Shown piece after piece: positions 23,839-35,200 of a stretch of DNA of 64,000 nucleotides (position 1 is its first letter; each line of letters opens with the position of its first letter). Below the pieces are notes generated by a model. It was not told the origin of the DNA and did no database searches. It saw only the letters and a program-made list of their open reading frames with translations. A program made the position numbers and the translations under genes. Source of the DNA: Isoetes taiwanensis (taxonomy: Eukaryota > Streptophyta > Lycopodiopsida > Isoetales > Isoetaceae); the NCBI GenBank assembly GCA_021234155.1, contig JAJEKV010000071.1, positions 4,152,483 through 4,216,482 of the forward strand. Direction: 5' to 3'.

Positions 23839-24595
23839 GTGGCGGCCTTGAGAAAAATTTCTTCGCTAAATTACCCAACTGTTGGACGAGAAAATTACTA
23901 CTTCGGACAAAGCATCATGGATTTGGAAGAAGCGAGCATGTACATGATTCATGTGCAACATGAACAAATAGAAAATATAAATGAAGAGCTAAGGGAATTT
24001 TGTTTTGAGAGGATGCCGCTACCGCAGAAGCTTCGGGAAACCCGCAGGCACTTCGCGGAAGATGCCCAAATCAAATTTTATTCCGAAAAGAAGCATGGCT
24101 GCCAGAAAAAGATCAAGCAGATGGAAAACGAAGATGGAGCCGATAGAACTAAGCCCACTGGCAAAATAGAGACAAAAAGAGGATATTCGAGACGTCGTGG
24201 ATCTATTTGGAGATGATCCAGAGATACTGCATGCCTTAATTCAAGATAATGGAGCAGCAGCACTAATGGACGAAATCCTATTCACAGAGCCAACCATTCT
24301 GACAGCAGACCTCACGGATAGGGATGCCCTGTGTATAGCTCCGAAGATGAAGCTAGGAGCAGAGGAATTTGTGTGTCCAACGGCAAGTAATGATACTCCA
24401 AGAAAAGCACGAACCGAAATAGGGTTGATAACAAGAGAGAAATTTATGCCCTTTCTGCCCGTTGTTATTAATAGAAAAGACGCAGAAAAAGTCGTTCTTG
24501 GAGCTGTTGCAAAACCCTACTTGCGCAGAAATCGCGAGAAGGCCAATATTACACAAGCTTCACCAATCTTAGAAAAAGGGCGTGAAGATTTCTAA
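23839..24595 (+). CDS. Two overlapping unrecognised ORFs in the LEA-carrying element
   Basis: Frames 23839-24216 and 24197-24595 overlap by 20 bp. The first is charged with a helical stretch (IENINEELREFCFERMPLPQ). I recognise no domain. They may be one captured host gene fragment with a frameshift. The minus-strand frame at 23361-23666 is also open but has no recognised motif. Confidence 0.3.
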
Positions 24596-25048
24596 GAGAG
24601 AAAATATTCTAGTGAGAGTCACCGACACAGAAAAGCAGGGTTGGAGAAGAAAAGCAACCCGCCTATCACTTAAAAGGTTTGTAGTAGCAATAAATAATAA
24701 CACAAGGGATAACACAAACATATAAATTTCCACTCGAATACTATGAGGAGAAAATTTTAGTGTTACCCTTAGGAAATTCTATTCATGACGAAGGCCCATG
24801 TTTGTTGGGAAAAATACTCTAAACAAAATATGTGAAGTATTCTAGAGTCATTTAAACATCCTATAATTGAGGTCCCGTGTAATGGTTAAGCCTAATGGAT
24901 GCTTGATCAAGGGGGAGAAATATGCCTAATATATGTGATCAAGGCATCCTCATAATAGTATAGTCTAGAGGAAAAAATTTCAGTTCTTTTTATTAAGGGG
25001 GAGAGAGTTCATAAACTAGAAGTTCTAATCATTCTTGATCTATTGATC

Positions 25049-25264
25049 AAGGGGGAGTGTTAGAATATAGGTTATATGATCATATACATCAAGATAGATG
25101 ACATGGCGAGTGCCATGTGTACACGCCAATATGGCAGTCCTAGTCATGAAGAGAGTCATGACTTTAGATGAATAGACGTGTCCCATCCAACATATTTGTA
25201 TATGCTACGTTGGGGGCTATTCCCAATCTAGTCCAATCTATTCCAGCATTCTATATATTTATCA
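25049..25264 (+). repeat. Polypurine tract and 3' LTR of LEA-carrying element
   Basis: AAGGGGGAG (25049-25057) primes plus-strand synthesis and abuts the 207 bp 3' LTR (25058-25264). CTTCA follows. Confidence 0.92.
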
Positions 25265-25640
25265 CTTCAGGCGCTCCAACATACTCCCTGCAACATCACA
25301 AGATTAGAACTTAGTGGTAATGACTTAACTGATGATTTCATGCAGAGGTTGGGCCTCATACTTCAATCCAGTAGCTGCCAGATTAAATACTTGGATTTTG
25401 AAAGATCGATCCGGCCAGCAACAGATATCCGACCTATTACAGAAGCACTCAAGGCGCAGGACTCCGACATTCAAACTCGGTGCTAAATCATAACCCCTTA
25501 GGGATGACAGACTTGAGCTCGGCTGATGTGGCCGGCTCAACCTAATCGGGTTGATCACGGTTGATCTCAGCGATCCGGGTTCGAAAAATCCAATCGAAGA
25601 GGAAAAAAATGAAAGCAAGCGTCTAATCCACCACGCCCAA

Positions 25641-26930
25641 CCGACCCACGCCCAACCGATCGAGCCGCCCAATATGCCCGTGTATATTTAGAGGGCCCAG
25701 ATGGCCCTAATTATCGGCATCCGTGCACCCTTTAAAAAATATATATAAGTCGGAAATATATAAACTATCTTTGTATATTCCAACTTGATATCTTGAAAAT
25801 ATCTTTTTCTCGTAAATTAATTTCTTATTGGCATAAAAGTATTCTTCGAGACCATAGGGAATGGCATGGTGAATTTTTGGGAAATTATTAATAGCCATGG
25901 ATCTGGCACAATACTAAGAATATGCCGCCAATCAATGGCTCCCAATCAACGTTGAATAAAAAATCCATATACTTGAAAATAGAGAATAAACCATAGCATT
26001 AACAATTTCTACAAAACCATGGTCTCTCTGCTAAACCAGGTTGCACATTGCTAAGCCAAACCGCCCTTAATCGACCCTCACTTGACCGCTCCCCAATTAA
26101 TCCTGTAGTCAATCCAAAAATTTGAAATGCTTGAATGAATCCTGCTGCCGAAATCAATCTTGCACAATCTCGGAATCAACCTCGGAATCAATCATCTTCA
26201 TAATGGATGCACGGCATAGCGTCTGAGACATGCCTGTTTACACGGGTACGGAGGATTCAAACCTCCGGGCCATGTCGGCCTCACCAGAACCCTTCTACTC
26301 TACTGCCATCTTACCTATCCTGCATAAATGCAAGTCAAACAGCAAACAAAGCCGACATGCAAACAACAAACAGCAGCAAAGCTACAAGCAGCAAACAGCA
26401 AACAGTAGCAAAGCATGCCACAAATTAGCGCCGCCATAGCCGATGGCTTCAACCGCCAAAGCATCTGTGGGCTTCATCGCCATAGCTCTTTGCTCTCTAC
26501 CTCTCTTCATCGCCATACCTCCCCACCTCTGTGCTTCCGCCTCTACTCCGCTACCCCAGCCAAAAAAGGAAGGGAGCATCCGTTTCTATCCACGCCCCAG
26601 AAAAACGGCCTCCAAAAAAAAATTATTCTTCCTAACATTTCAAAATAAAAGTCATATAAAAACCCAAAAAAAGCAACATCACCTCTAAATGATATTAAGC
26701 TCCTTAAACATAGCAAGATATACGATTTTTTATACAATACGCCACAGAAATCTTAGCCCAACCTTGCGATCACAAATACCAAACTCAAACGTTGGAAGTT
26801 TATTGGCATAAAAGTATTCTTGTATAAATTAAAATGCTGTGAAATCTTTTCCATCGTATTTAGAATTTAGAATACTCTTTAATTGCTAAATTAGGAAAAA
26901 TATTGACTTAAAAATCAAAATTGGGCTCGA
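25641..26930. other. Interval matching 3968-5260
   Basis: Same AT-rich interval as in copy 1, including the short signal-peptide-like ORF at 26443. No further gene recognised. Confidence 0.4.
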
Positions 26931-26932
26931 AG

Positions 26933-27412
26933 TCAGGCCTCTCCGGTCACTCCATGCCAAAGGCCTCTGCGTCGCAAACGCAGGCCTCTTCCATGCGAAG
27001 TGATCCGAGTCACTCGATTTAGAGCAAATTTGATCCAATTTTTGTATTAAAAGATGTTAGAATACTTAGAATTTGTCTAGGAATGTAGTATAGCACTTAA
27101 TTTTTGTTAAAAATATCAAAGAGTAGCCAAGATCAGGCCACTCCGGTCACTCTGCACCAATGGCCTCTGCGTCGCGAACGCAGACCCCTTTCGCGTGAAG
27201 TGATTCGAGTCACCCATATTTGCACTTTTAGATGTCCTTTTAGCATGCAATAAGTTGCTAGTTAGTCTAGAATTGATCCAGATAGGTATTTTTGTATCTT
27301 ATCACTCTTAGAAATGTTCACTTGTGGTAGAAATTAGGCCACTCCGGTCACTCCGCGCCAATAGCCTCTGTGTCGCGAACGCAGATCCCTTTAGTGCGAA
27401 GTGACTCGAATC
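26933..27412 (+). repeat. Three hairpin-forming repeats of the relic gypsy element (copy 2)
   Basis: Units at about 26933-27016, 27133-27213 and 27336-27412. Better kept than in copy 1: the inner CTCTGCGTCGCGAACGCAG stem is perfect in unit 2. Spaced about 200 bp apart upstream of the ORF B relic. Confidence 0.8.
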
Positions 27413-27589
27413 AACCAAGTTTGACCATGAATTGCCCAAATTTGACCCAACAAACTGCCATGTAGTGTTTCTTGATTTGTTTTGCTTAGATTTGCACTTC
27501 ATATTACCTTGTTTGGAGATCCATAGCCTTAGAACATAGGTCTACCTGATCAAGAACCCTTGTGCACGAAAACCTAGGCAGCCTTAGTC

Positions 27590-27599
27590 TATATAAGGG
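27590..27599 (+). promoter_or_regulatory. Putative internal TATA box before ORF B relic (copy 2)
   Basis: TCTATATAAGGGG about 115 bp before the ATG at 27708; counterpart of the site near 5916. Confidence 0.5.
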
Positions 27600-27707
27600 G
27601 ACCTCATTTGCCATTTTCTCTTCACCAAACTTGCTCTTATCCTCTTAGGCGATTATCTAGCTCCTTGTCAATCCTTCCAAACCATTTTCTGCACTCATCT
27701 ATGCTCC

Positions 27708-29180
27708 ATGGCGCCCACGAACTTTGTTCAATGGTACGAACCACATCCAGGATTTCCCTGCAGAAGAGGCCTTTCATGTGTTTGACCATCAGTTCGACCT
27801 CCATGCAACTCTGACTAGAACCTCGTACTACACTGACATAGTCTACCAGTATGACCAGCAAATCTTACCCTGAGAAGTCAGCCTTCTCCCAAGAGGATGG
27901 AAGTGGATATCCTTGGAGTCGTTGAGCCAAGTCATAGGCGGGGGTTTCAAAGTCAAAAGTCAGCTGTGGGATAGGACAAAGAACATGCCTGATTACATGA
28001 GTTGTAAGGCTCACAGGCATAGGTATATCTCGACGCATGCGGCTCTCTCCTTATTCATGCATTACAGAGCAGTCAACAGGGTGGGGGAGCCTTCGATCCA
28101 GCCCCTGGACTTGGTACCACTCAACACAAGGATAGATCACGGCCAGATCCAGGAGATTCAATCTTCGGAGTATGTTACCATGGCACGGCATCAGGGGCAC
28201 TACAAATCGAGCAAGACTATGAGCAGGAAGGGGAGGAAAACCCAGATTGGGAGAGCATGGATGCAGCAAGAATGGAGAGGCAGATAGCAAGGCATGATGA
28301 TGACATTAGGCGGGCCAATGAACCACCAATCGGCATCAAAGCTCTATCGCCGATAGTAATCAAAGGGGAGGAGTATATCTTGGCAAATGACATCCTCTAC
28401 CTCCCATACTACCTAGAAGAAGGGTTCAGAATCGACAAGCTCTTAGGTCTCATTGCAAAGGAGCAGCAGAGCGACTTCATCGACCACTCATATCAGGAAA
28501 TTCCAAGAGAAGTAGCCGAGCGGCACTCTTACACTGGTGAGACGATGTCCACGTCGCCGCATACGAATACATAAGGGAGATATATCATCGGCAGTAGCCA
28601 GTCATCCCAGAAGAATAATTCCAAGCCACCCAAAGCAGAATGTACAAATCAGGGAAAGGCTCGAGCTCTAACCGAACCGTTCGATCGCAAAGCATGCGGG
28701 AGGCATCCAACAGCATCAATCTGGACAGTGGAACCACCATCTGGAGGGACCATGAAGACCTCTTAGCACTAGACGTCTACAGTGGAGCGGCTCAAAGGAA
28801 GGGAACAGGCACGCAAGCAATAGGAAGGGGAAAGGCGCTTCGATACTATCTTCTAGTCCTCAGTCAAGGACAGATGATAGTTTTTCACAAGGAGTTCAGC
28901 CCACAAGGGGAGGAGGCCGTGACAGTCCTAATAGCAGTCTCAAGCTTTGGGCAGCAGGGCAGCAGGACCACGGATCATATCATTCTTTTCAAGAGATCCG
29001 TAGTGCTTTATAGCCTCGACTTCGCCAGGGGTCACTTGAAAGATGCGCCAGTGACGGTCGTCGTCGTCACAGCACCTCGAGGGTGGATCAGCCAGGAACA
29101 TCCTGTTGAACGTCATTAAAGGCCTCCGACTCAAAGACATAAAGAATTTTTTCAAATCCATGAAGGGCTCTTGTCGATGA
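27708..29180 (+). pseudogene. ORF B/C relic of Ty3/gypsy family (copy 2)
   Basis: Better preserved than 6033-7513. The piece 28257-28574 contains the conserved IKGEEYILANDILYLPYYL stretch. 28640-29119 contains VFHKEFSPQGEE and continues towards a basic C terminus (KDIKNFFKSMKG). The family resemblance to element 1 ORF B and the following ORF C is clear in order and spacing. Function unknown; still broken by stops in 27850-28250. Confidence 0.7.
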
Positions 29181-29261
29181 ACACTTCTTGTCCATGTGTA
29201 ATATTAAATGTATAAAAATGTTTTAAGATTTCCATGTACTATTACCTATCCCTCTATAATG

Positions 29262-29836
29262 CAGGGATAGGTTCAATACGCTGTACGTTTTATACGGAAT
29301 ACGTATGAATTGTATGATACGGCACATATTTGCCGTGATAAAACGAAAAAATACGAAAAAAAAAAATTCCGGCTGTCCGGAAGATTTTCGGCGACGCTGA
29401 AAACAACGTGAAAGCGTCGCGAAAATTTTTTGGCGTTTTCGAAGACGTGAAAACCGGCGAAAACCGCTGTATGCGCATTTTTTTTACAGACGCTAAACCT
29501 TCTGCGTAATGGCAGCGAAAATACTTTCACAGACAAGATTTAAGAATTACAGACGAAAAAAATTCAAACCGTAAAAAATAAAAAATAATAAAAAAAATTA
29601 CGATTTGAATTTTTTTCACGTCTGTGAATTTTTCCAGATCTCAGCGTCGCGAAAATACTTTCGTGGCACGCAGATGTAAGGCTTCACAGACTTGAAAAAA
29701 AAAAAAATTTGCATTCGCAGACGCTGGTTTCACTTTCACAGACGCTAAAAAACTTCAGACGTGACTTTCCGAAAAGGTTTCAGCGACGCCGTAAATTTTT
29801 TTTCTGAATTTTGTACGCGTACAGAACCTATCCCTG
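29262..29836. mobile_element. hAT-type MITE, 575 bp
   Basis: Perfect 13 bp terminal inverted repeats CAGGGATAGGTTC / GAACCTATCCCTG, flanked by 8 bp duplications CTATAATG (29254-29261 and 29837-29844). Copy 1 has one CTATAATG and no insert (near 7597). An 8 bp target and CAGGG ends define hAT. No transposase. The interior is rich in CAGACG and AAAAATT words in both orientations. Confidence 0.93.
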
Positions 29837-29959
29837 CTATAATGTAAAACTTCTGATGTATCAATTATCATAACTCATTGTTAACTTGGAAGTTGAATTT
29901 CAACTTGATTTCTTTTATGGTTAACAACAATTGACCTGTAAATGATGTTATATGATGTA

Positions 29960-31315
29960 TCTTCTTTATATTATAAAAATATAGCGTGTGTCTTCCATGG
30001 AGACCTAGATCGAACGGTTGAGGATTTGATCAACCAACGGTGAAGATGACATGTGCGCGACTTCAACCAAGATTTCATCTTGACTGTTCCTTCAATATGA
30101 TAAACTCAATCCGATAGTCAAGGGATGAAATGGGAAAGGGAAAAGGGAAAAAAAAAAAGAAAAATGGAGAAAAAAGGAAAAGGGAGGGGAAAAGGACAAA
30201 AGGAAAGGGAGAAAGGAAAAAGAAGAAATAGGAAAATAAAAATAAAAAAAGGAAAAAGACGAAAATAGAAAAAGGAAAGGGGAAAAGGAGAAAAGAACAA
30301 AAAAATGGAGTAGGAAAAAAGGGAAAGGGAAGGAGAAAATGATAAAGGGAAGGCAAAAGGGTCAAAGGAAAAGGGAAGACAAAAGGGCCGAAGGAAAAGG
30401 GAGAAATGAGAAAAAGTGGAGAAAAGGGAAGAAAAAAGGAAAGGTAAAATGGCCGAAGGAAAAGGGAAGACAAAAGGGCCGAAGGAAAAGGGAAGGAAAA
30501 AAAAGAGAAGAGAAAAAAAAAGTGGAGAAAGGGGTTGGGAAAAAGGGCTTAGGAAAAGAGAAAGGGCCAAGGGAGGGGGAAATGGAAGGGAAAAAGGGGA
30601 AGAGAGAAAGGATTGGGAGAGGAGGAAAAGGGCCATTGGGAAAAGGAAAAGAGAAAAGGGAAGCAAAGGGAAGGGAAAGAGAAGGAGGAAAAGGAAAAAA
30701 GGAAGGTGAAAAGAAGGGGGGGAAATAGGAAAAGAAAAAAGGGAAAAATGGGGAGTGAAATGAAACATTTGAGAAGGGAAAAAGAAAAGGAGAATGGAAA
30801 AAAGGGAAGCGTGGGGATGGGCAAACAAGAAAAGGAAAAAGAGAAAAAAAAAAAGAGAGTAAAACAAGAAAATAAAAATGGGAGGGGAAAAAAAAAGAGA
30901 AAAAAAGGAAAAAGAAAACATGACGAATGTAATAACAAAAAAGGGGAAAAGGGAAAAGGGAAAAAAGGAAAAAGTAAAGGGCAAAAAGAAATGGGAGAAA
31001 AGGAAAGGGAAAAATAGAAAAGGAAAAACAGGAAAGGGGCAAAAACGGGAAAAAGGCAACGGAAGAAATGGGATAGTGGAAAAAGGTAAACGAGAAAATA
31101 GAAAAAGAAAGGAAGGATAGAGGTGGAAAAAAAATGGAAAGCAGAAAAAGGCAAAGGGGAAAGGGAAAAAGCTTGGGGAATCTTGGGAGAACTGGAAAAT
31201 GCTGTTGAATGCTCTTAATTGTGCAACCTTAAAAATGTGAGTTCATTTAACAATTGCTCCAATATATCATTTATTGTTCCTAGCTATGCCCAGCAACGCT
31301 GAGCTCCATTTCTAG
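29960..31315 (+). mobile_element. Non-autonomous Helitron (copy 2)
   Basis: Counterpart of 7710-9108. Starts TCTTCTTTATATTATAAAAA after A; ends with the GCCCAGC-type hairpin and CTAG before T. It was present before the segmental duplication. Confidence 0.7.
30122..31170 (+). repeat. Polypurine tract (copy 2)
   Basis: As 7862-8968, but about 60 bp shorter through loss of repeat units, for example the GAGAAA run near 30560. The large ORFs on either strand are by-products. Confidence 0.95.
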
Positions 31316-31619
31316 TAACTTAAATAACAATCTTTGGTACTAATACTTGCGACCCGGGGAACACCGCTCAGGGGCTCCAAGGTCTAGGCGGCAACATTAA
31401 TGTCGGCCGGGAACTTGTTCGTGAGAGAGCGGGATGAAGAACAAGACATGTCGGTCGAAGTCAAAATACAATCTTCGACCTGACGAGAAACCAAATGCAC
31501 TTGACTCTTGGAGTGAGCTACATCATTGATGCATGCCCAGGAATATGGACCTCCACCACCTCCACCACCAAGAGGTCTCGATGAAGCTCCTTAGCCAGAG
31601 AGGGAGGAAGCCCTGGCTC

Positions 31620-32150
31620 CCAAGAAGAACAAGAAGAGAAAAAGAAGAGGTAGAATGAGTCCATCTCCTTCCACCTCCTAGCAAATCGATGCACTTCGGG
31701 AAGTGAATGGGAAGTAGCTCTGAGAGTGGGTCGAAACTTCGGGCGGGGATAGGAACAAGAGAATGCAGGGCGACTACAAAAAAGAAGGTAGACAACGCAA
31801 TGAGCAATGTGTGAAAGACAAGAAAATTAGGTTAGTTCTCGGGCAAGGGCAGGTCAGGCATGGAAGCAGAAGCAGGGCTTGATGAAAATGGAAGAATTCA
31901 GAAACTCTTATGGAATGAAGGATAAAGATATAGGCAAGGTGGCAACAACGAACTTGATTGGGCCAGCCAGAATATGGTGGAAAGATTACGAAAAATCAAA
32001 CAAGTTAAGGAGAAACAACTACAGGTTCAGGACATTCAGCAAAGCATTCCGTAAGCATTATGTTCCGAGATCCCATACTAGCAGACAAATACAACAGTTC
32101 TATAGGTTGGATCAGGGTAACTTTTCTGTGGCTATACAGAGAACAAGATT
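31620..32150 (+). pseudogene. Ty3/gypsy gag fragment (copy 2)
   Basis: Frame 31879-32208 holds GMKDKDIGKVATTNLIGPAR, IWWKDYE and FRKHYVPR. The homology to element 2 gag ends near 32150 as in copy 1, but a different 3 kb follows here. Confidence 0.85.
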
Positions 32151-32151
32151 G

Positions 32152-35100
32152 CATACATGCATACCCCACAAACGAGGATCGCTATGTACGGTCCAGATCT
32201 TGGAATAAAGGGCAAATATGCCCATCCGACAGCTCTCGTTGCCCGAAGTAACCCCCCGTGTGAATATGCATCCAAACCAAAGGGGGTTTAAGGGGGATTT
32301 GAATTTAAATGTGTTAAATGCAATGGTTTGTGTTAATAATTGTAATTGTAATTGTATTAATCAAGCCATTTAGGCCCCCAGGCCTCTATGGCAAAGTTTT
32401 ACAAAACTAGTACTAGTAAGCGCTCATTCTAGAGCATTATTAAATTCATATTCTTCCATAAGATTGAACAAGCCAATTATGTCTTCTCTTTCTTTCAACA
32501 CTAATGTTAATAGTAGTTGTGTGTTGATTGTTATATTAAAAAAAAAATTTGGGCCCTTCGGGCCCTAACCATAACACATGGTGAATGATAGCGGATGGTG
32601 AGCCATTGCGAATGCTAACGATACCATTAGATGAACAAATAGCATATATATCTCGTTATATTTACATTTATGTGTTATATTTACATGTACATGCAGCATC
32701 GAATCCAAAGTACTCCAAAAGGTAATTTGAGACATATATGTACATGGTCCTTCATGGTCAATCATGCTAAAAACAGAAAACAATTCATACCATTTAGACA
32801 TCGACTAGAGACAATGATACCATGTGGTAAGCATGTATTGTTGTTTGATATTCGATGCCCAACTAGCTGCAGATCTTGCTGCTTGGATTCCAAGAAGCAG
32901 GAAGAAAAATGAAAGACACCATGAATCCAACCAATGCAAGACTTTTGAGATTCACCCCATCAATTCTAAAGCATCTGAAGGCCTTATTTGGGCATGCAGC
33001 ATTGCCAATAAAATCCTTAGAAAAGGAGCAAGAAATTGCTTTCCAGAGATTCCTGACATGCATTATTGTTGATCTTATCATCGAAGCAGAAAAAACCATA
33101 GAACCCAAAAGAACACCAAGCCATACCAGGCAACTCACCAGTTCTGGGATAAGGAGCTTTAGCAATACTGGTGGCCAATACTGGTCCCAATGTTGCAACA
33201 AGTAAACATGAAACTAGAATATCATAAAAACTATTCAACCTTCTTTCCTTCGTTTCATTGTTGCTTCCTCCAATAGCATGCATAAGACTGTTATTAGAGC
33301 CTCCATAAACCCCTAATAGTCCAGAACCTGTCTGATCCAGTAAAACTGGTTTTCCATCAAGAAGTGTTTTAACATAGAAATCCTGCCATGCTGAGTAGAC
33401 CTACGGTACCTTTAGTCACAAAAGCTATGGCCATGTAGACATCATCATTTTGCTCTCTAACCCATCTTCACAGGTCGAAGTTTTTTATGACAGTCCTGCA
33501 ACCTCAACAGGAATGAAAAAATTACAGAGCCCATATCCAAAACCATGTGGTAAGCATGTATTGTTGTTTGATATTCGATGGCCAACTGGCTGCAGATCTT
33601 GCTGCTTGGATTCCAAGAAGCAGGAAGAAAAATGAAAGACACCACGAATCCAACCAATGCAAGACTTTTGAGATTCAACCCATCAATTCTAAAGCATCTG
33701 AAGGCGTTATTTGGGCATGCAGCATTGCCAATAAAATCCTTAGAAAAGGAGCAAGAAACTGGTTTCCAGAGATTCCTGACATGACATGCACTATTGTTGA
33801 TCTTATCATCGAAGCAGAAAAAACCATAGAACCCAAAAGAACACCAAGCCATACCAGGCAACTCACCAGTTCAAATATACTGGGATAAGGAGCTTTAGCA
33901 CCAACCTGGATCAGAATGGCCAATACTAGTCCCAATGTTGCAACAAGTAAACAGGAAACTAGAATATCCTGAAATATGTTCAACCTTCTTTCCTTCGTTT
34001 CATTGTTGCTTCCTCCAATAGCATGCATAAGACTGTTATTAGAGCCTCCATAAACCTTAATAGTCCAGAACCTGTCTGATCCAGTAAAACTGGTTTTCCA
34101 TCAAGAAGTGTCTTTGACATAAAAATCCTGCCATGCTGAGTAGACCTACGGTACCTTTAGTCACAAAAGCTATGGCCATGTAGACATCATCATTTTGCTC
34201 TCTAACCCATCTTCACAGGTCGAATTTTTTTATGACAGTCCTGCAACCTCAACAGGAATGAAAAAATTACAGAGCCCATATCCAAAACTGCCTGATCAAT
34301 GGGCACCAAAGGAAGGGGGTTGCCAAAACAGAGCAAACAAAACCCCTATTCTTGAAGAAAGAGGCTTCCAAACCAAAGCTTGGAAATGGGGCTTCCGTTA
34401 GCTTGACAAAAAAGGCCGCCATTCTTGGGATTGGACCCTCTGTTTCTTGCAACCATTCATTCTTCAGAAAAGGGGGCTGCCGAACTAAAGCAAAGCTTGA
34501 ATGTTTCAACAAGAAAAGTAAGAAAATGTGGGAAACAAGCGTGGATCAAAGCCAAAGGGAAAGAGTGAAGACGATATGAAAAACCAGAAAACCTAACTGT
34601 ATTCCCAAGTTAAGCAGAGCAGAATCGGACAGAATCGTCGATTTGGTAAAACAAGTGTAGAAAGGCGTCTATTCAATATAAAATTGCTGCTAATTCTCAG
34701 GTTTTTGCTATCATAGAAATCCACTAGCGGTTTCTGATTATGCATGCACATTCTCTGCCCTGTTTGAAACCCTAATTCTGCAATTGTCGCTGAATGTTAA
34801 TACCTTAGATCTCAAAGCAATCTACATCGTGATCGCCATGGCTAAGGCTAGAAGGTCATCAGGAAGCTTCTTTCAAAAGACTGAACGGCTATATATTCAC
34901 AGCCTGTAATCTTATCTTGCTAATCCCTGTTGTTGCAGATTTGCAAGGCCTGTTTGGTGCTCTAAAATGCTATCCACAAGGCTTGCATGTTCAGCCCCTA
35001 AAATAAAAAGAGGGCTTTTGTTGTGAGCCCTTGATATTGGACCATTGAAAAAAAAAACCTAAATCAACGATTAAGAAATGGTGCACTCTAGATGTACGCA

Positions 35101-35200
35101 TTAGTACATCCATTCGAATACACCGTGAAATCTTAGGAAAACCTTTGTGAAAAGCGTACAAACACACAAAGAAAACCCCCTGTTATTATGCTACATATTG
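32152..35200. other. 3 kb block missing from copy 1
   Basis: Copy 1 joins the sequence left of this block directly to the right side with a short CAT overlap. No target duplication or terminal repeats were found, so a microhomology deletion in copy 1 fits better than an insertion in copy 2. The block contains the tandemly duplicated membrane-protein-like fragments (32819-34286), an uncharacterised AT-rich stretch (32272-32810) and a gene-poor stretch (34290-35130). Confidence 0.6.
32819..34286 (-). pseudogene. Tandemly duplicated membrane-protein-like fragment
   Basis: Two direct units (from 32819 and from 33542, offset 723 bp) of nearly equal sequence. On the minus strand both encode hydrophobic helices: NIFQDILVSCLLVATLGLVL and SCLVWLGVLLGSMVFSASMI in the unit at 33675-34028, with a diverged match at 33017-33283. 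I do not recognise the family. Two to three membrane spans per unit are visible. A further minus-strand frame at 34267-34512 lies upstream and could be an exon of the same gene. Frames are interrupted. Confidence 0.45.

Larger units (their letters stand above)
21867..25264 (+). mobile_element. Non-autonomous LTR retrotransposon carrying a LEA-like gene, 3398 bp
   Basis: Two 207 bp LTRs (TGTTAG..TTATCA) enclose an interior with a tRNA-iMet primer site and a polypurine tract. A CTTCA target duplication lies on both sides (21862-21866 and 25265-25269), and the empty site with one CTTCA is intact in copy 1. No gag, protease, RT or integrase was recognised inside. The interior instead holds LEA-like coding sequence and two unrecognised ORFs. 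The LTRs differ at 4 of 207 positions by eye, indicating a fairly recent insertion. It must be mobilised by enzymes from another element. Confidence 0.93.
21260..25640 (+). pseudogene. LRR gene fragment split by two insertions (copy 2)
   Basis: The pieces 21260-21379, 21764-21866 and 25270-25640 join into the sequence seen unbroken at 3395-3967. The stretch LELSGNDLTDDFMQRLG near 25310 is complete here, where copy 1 lacks 11 bases. After 25480 it is disturbed by several small changes at CTG sites. It is an LRR fragment of unknown role and is dead through insertion. Confidence 0.7.

Noticed and set aside
30075-31154. Large ORFs of the copy 2 purine tract
   Set aside because: Same low-complexity by-product as in copy 1; frames differ between the copies, which real genes would not do.
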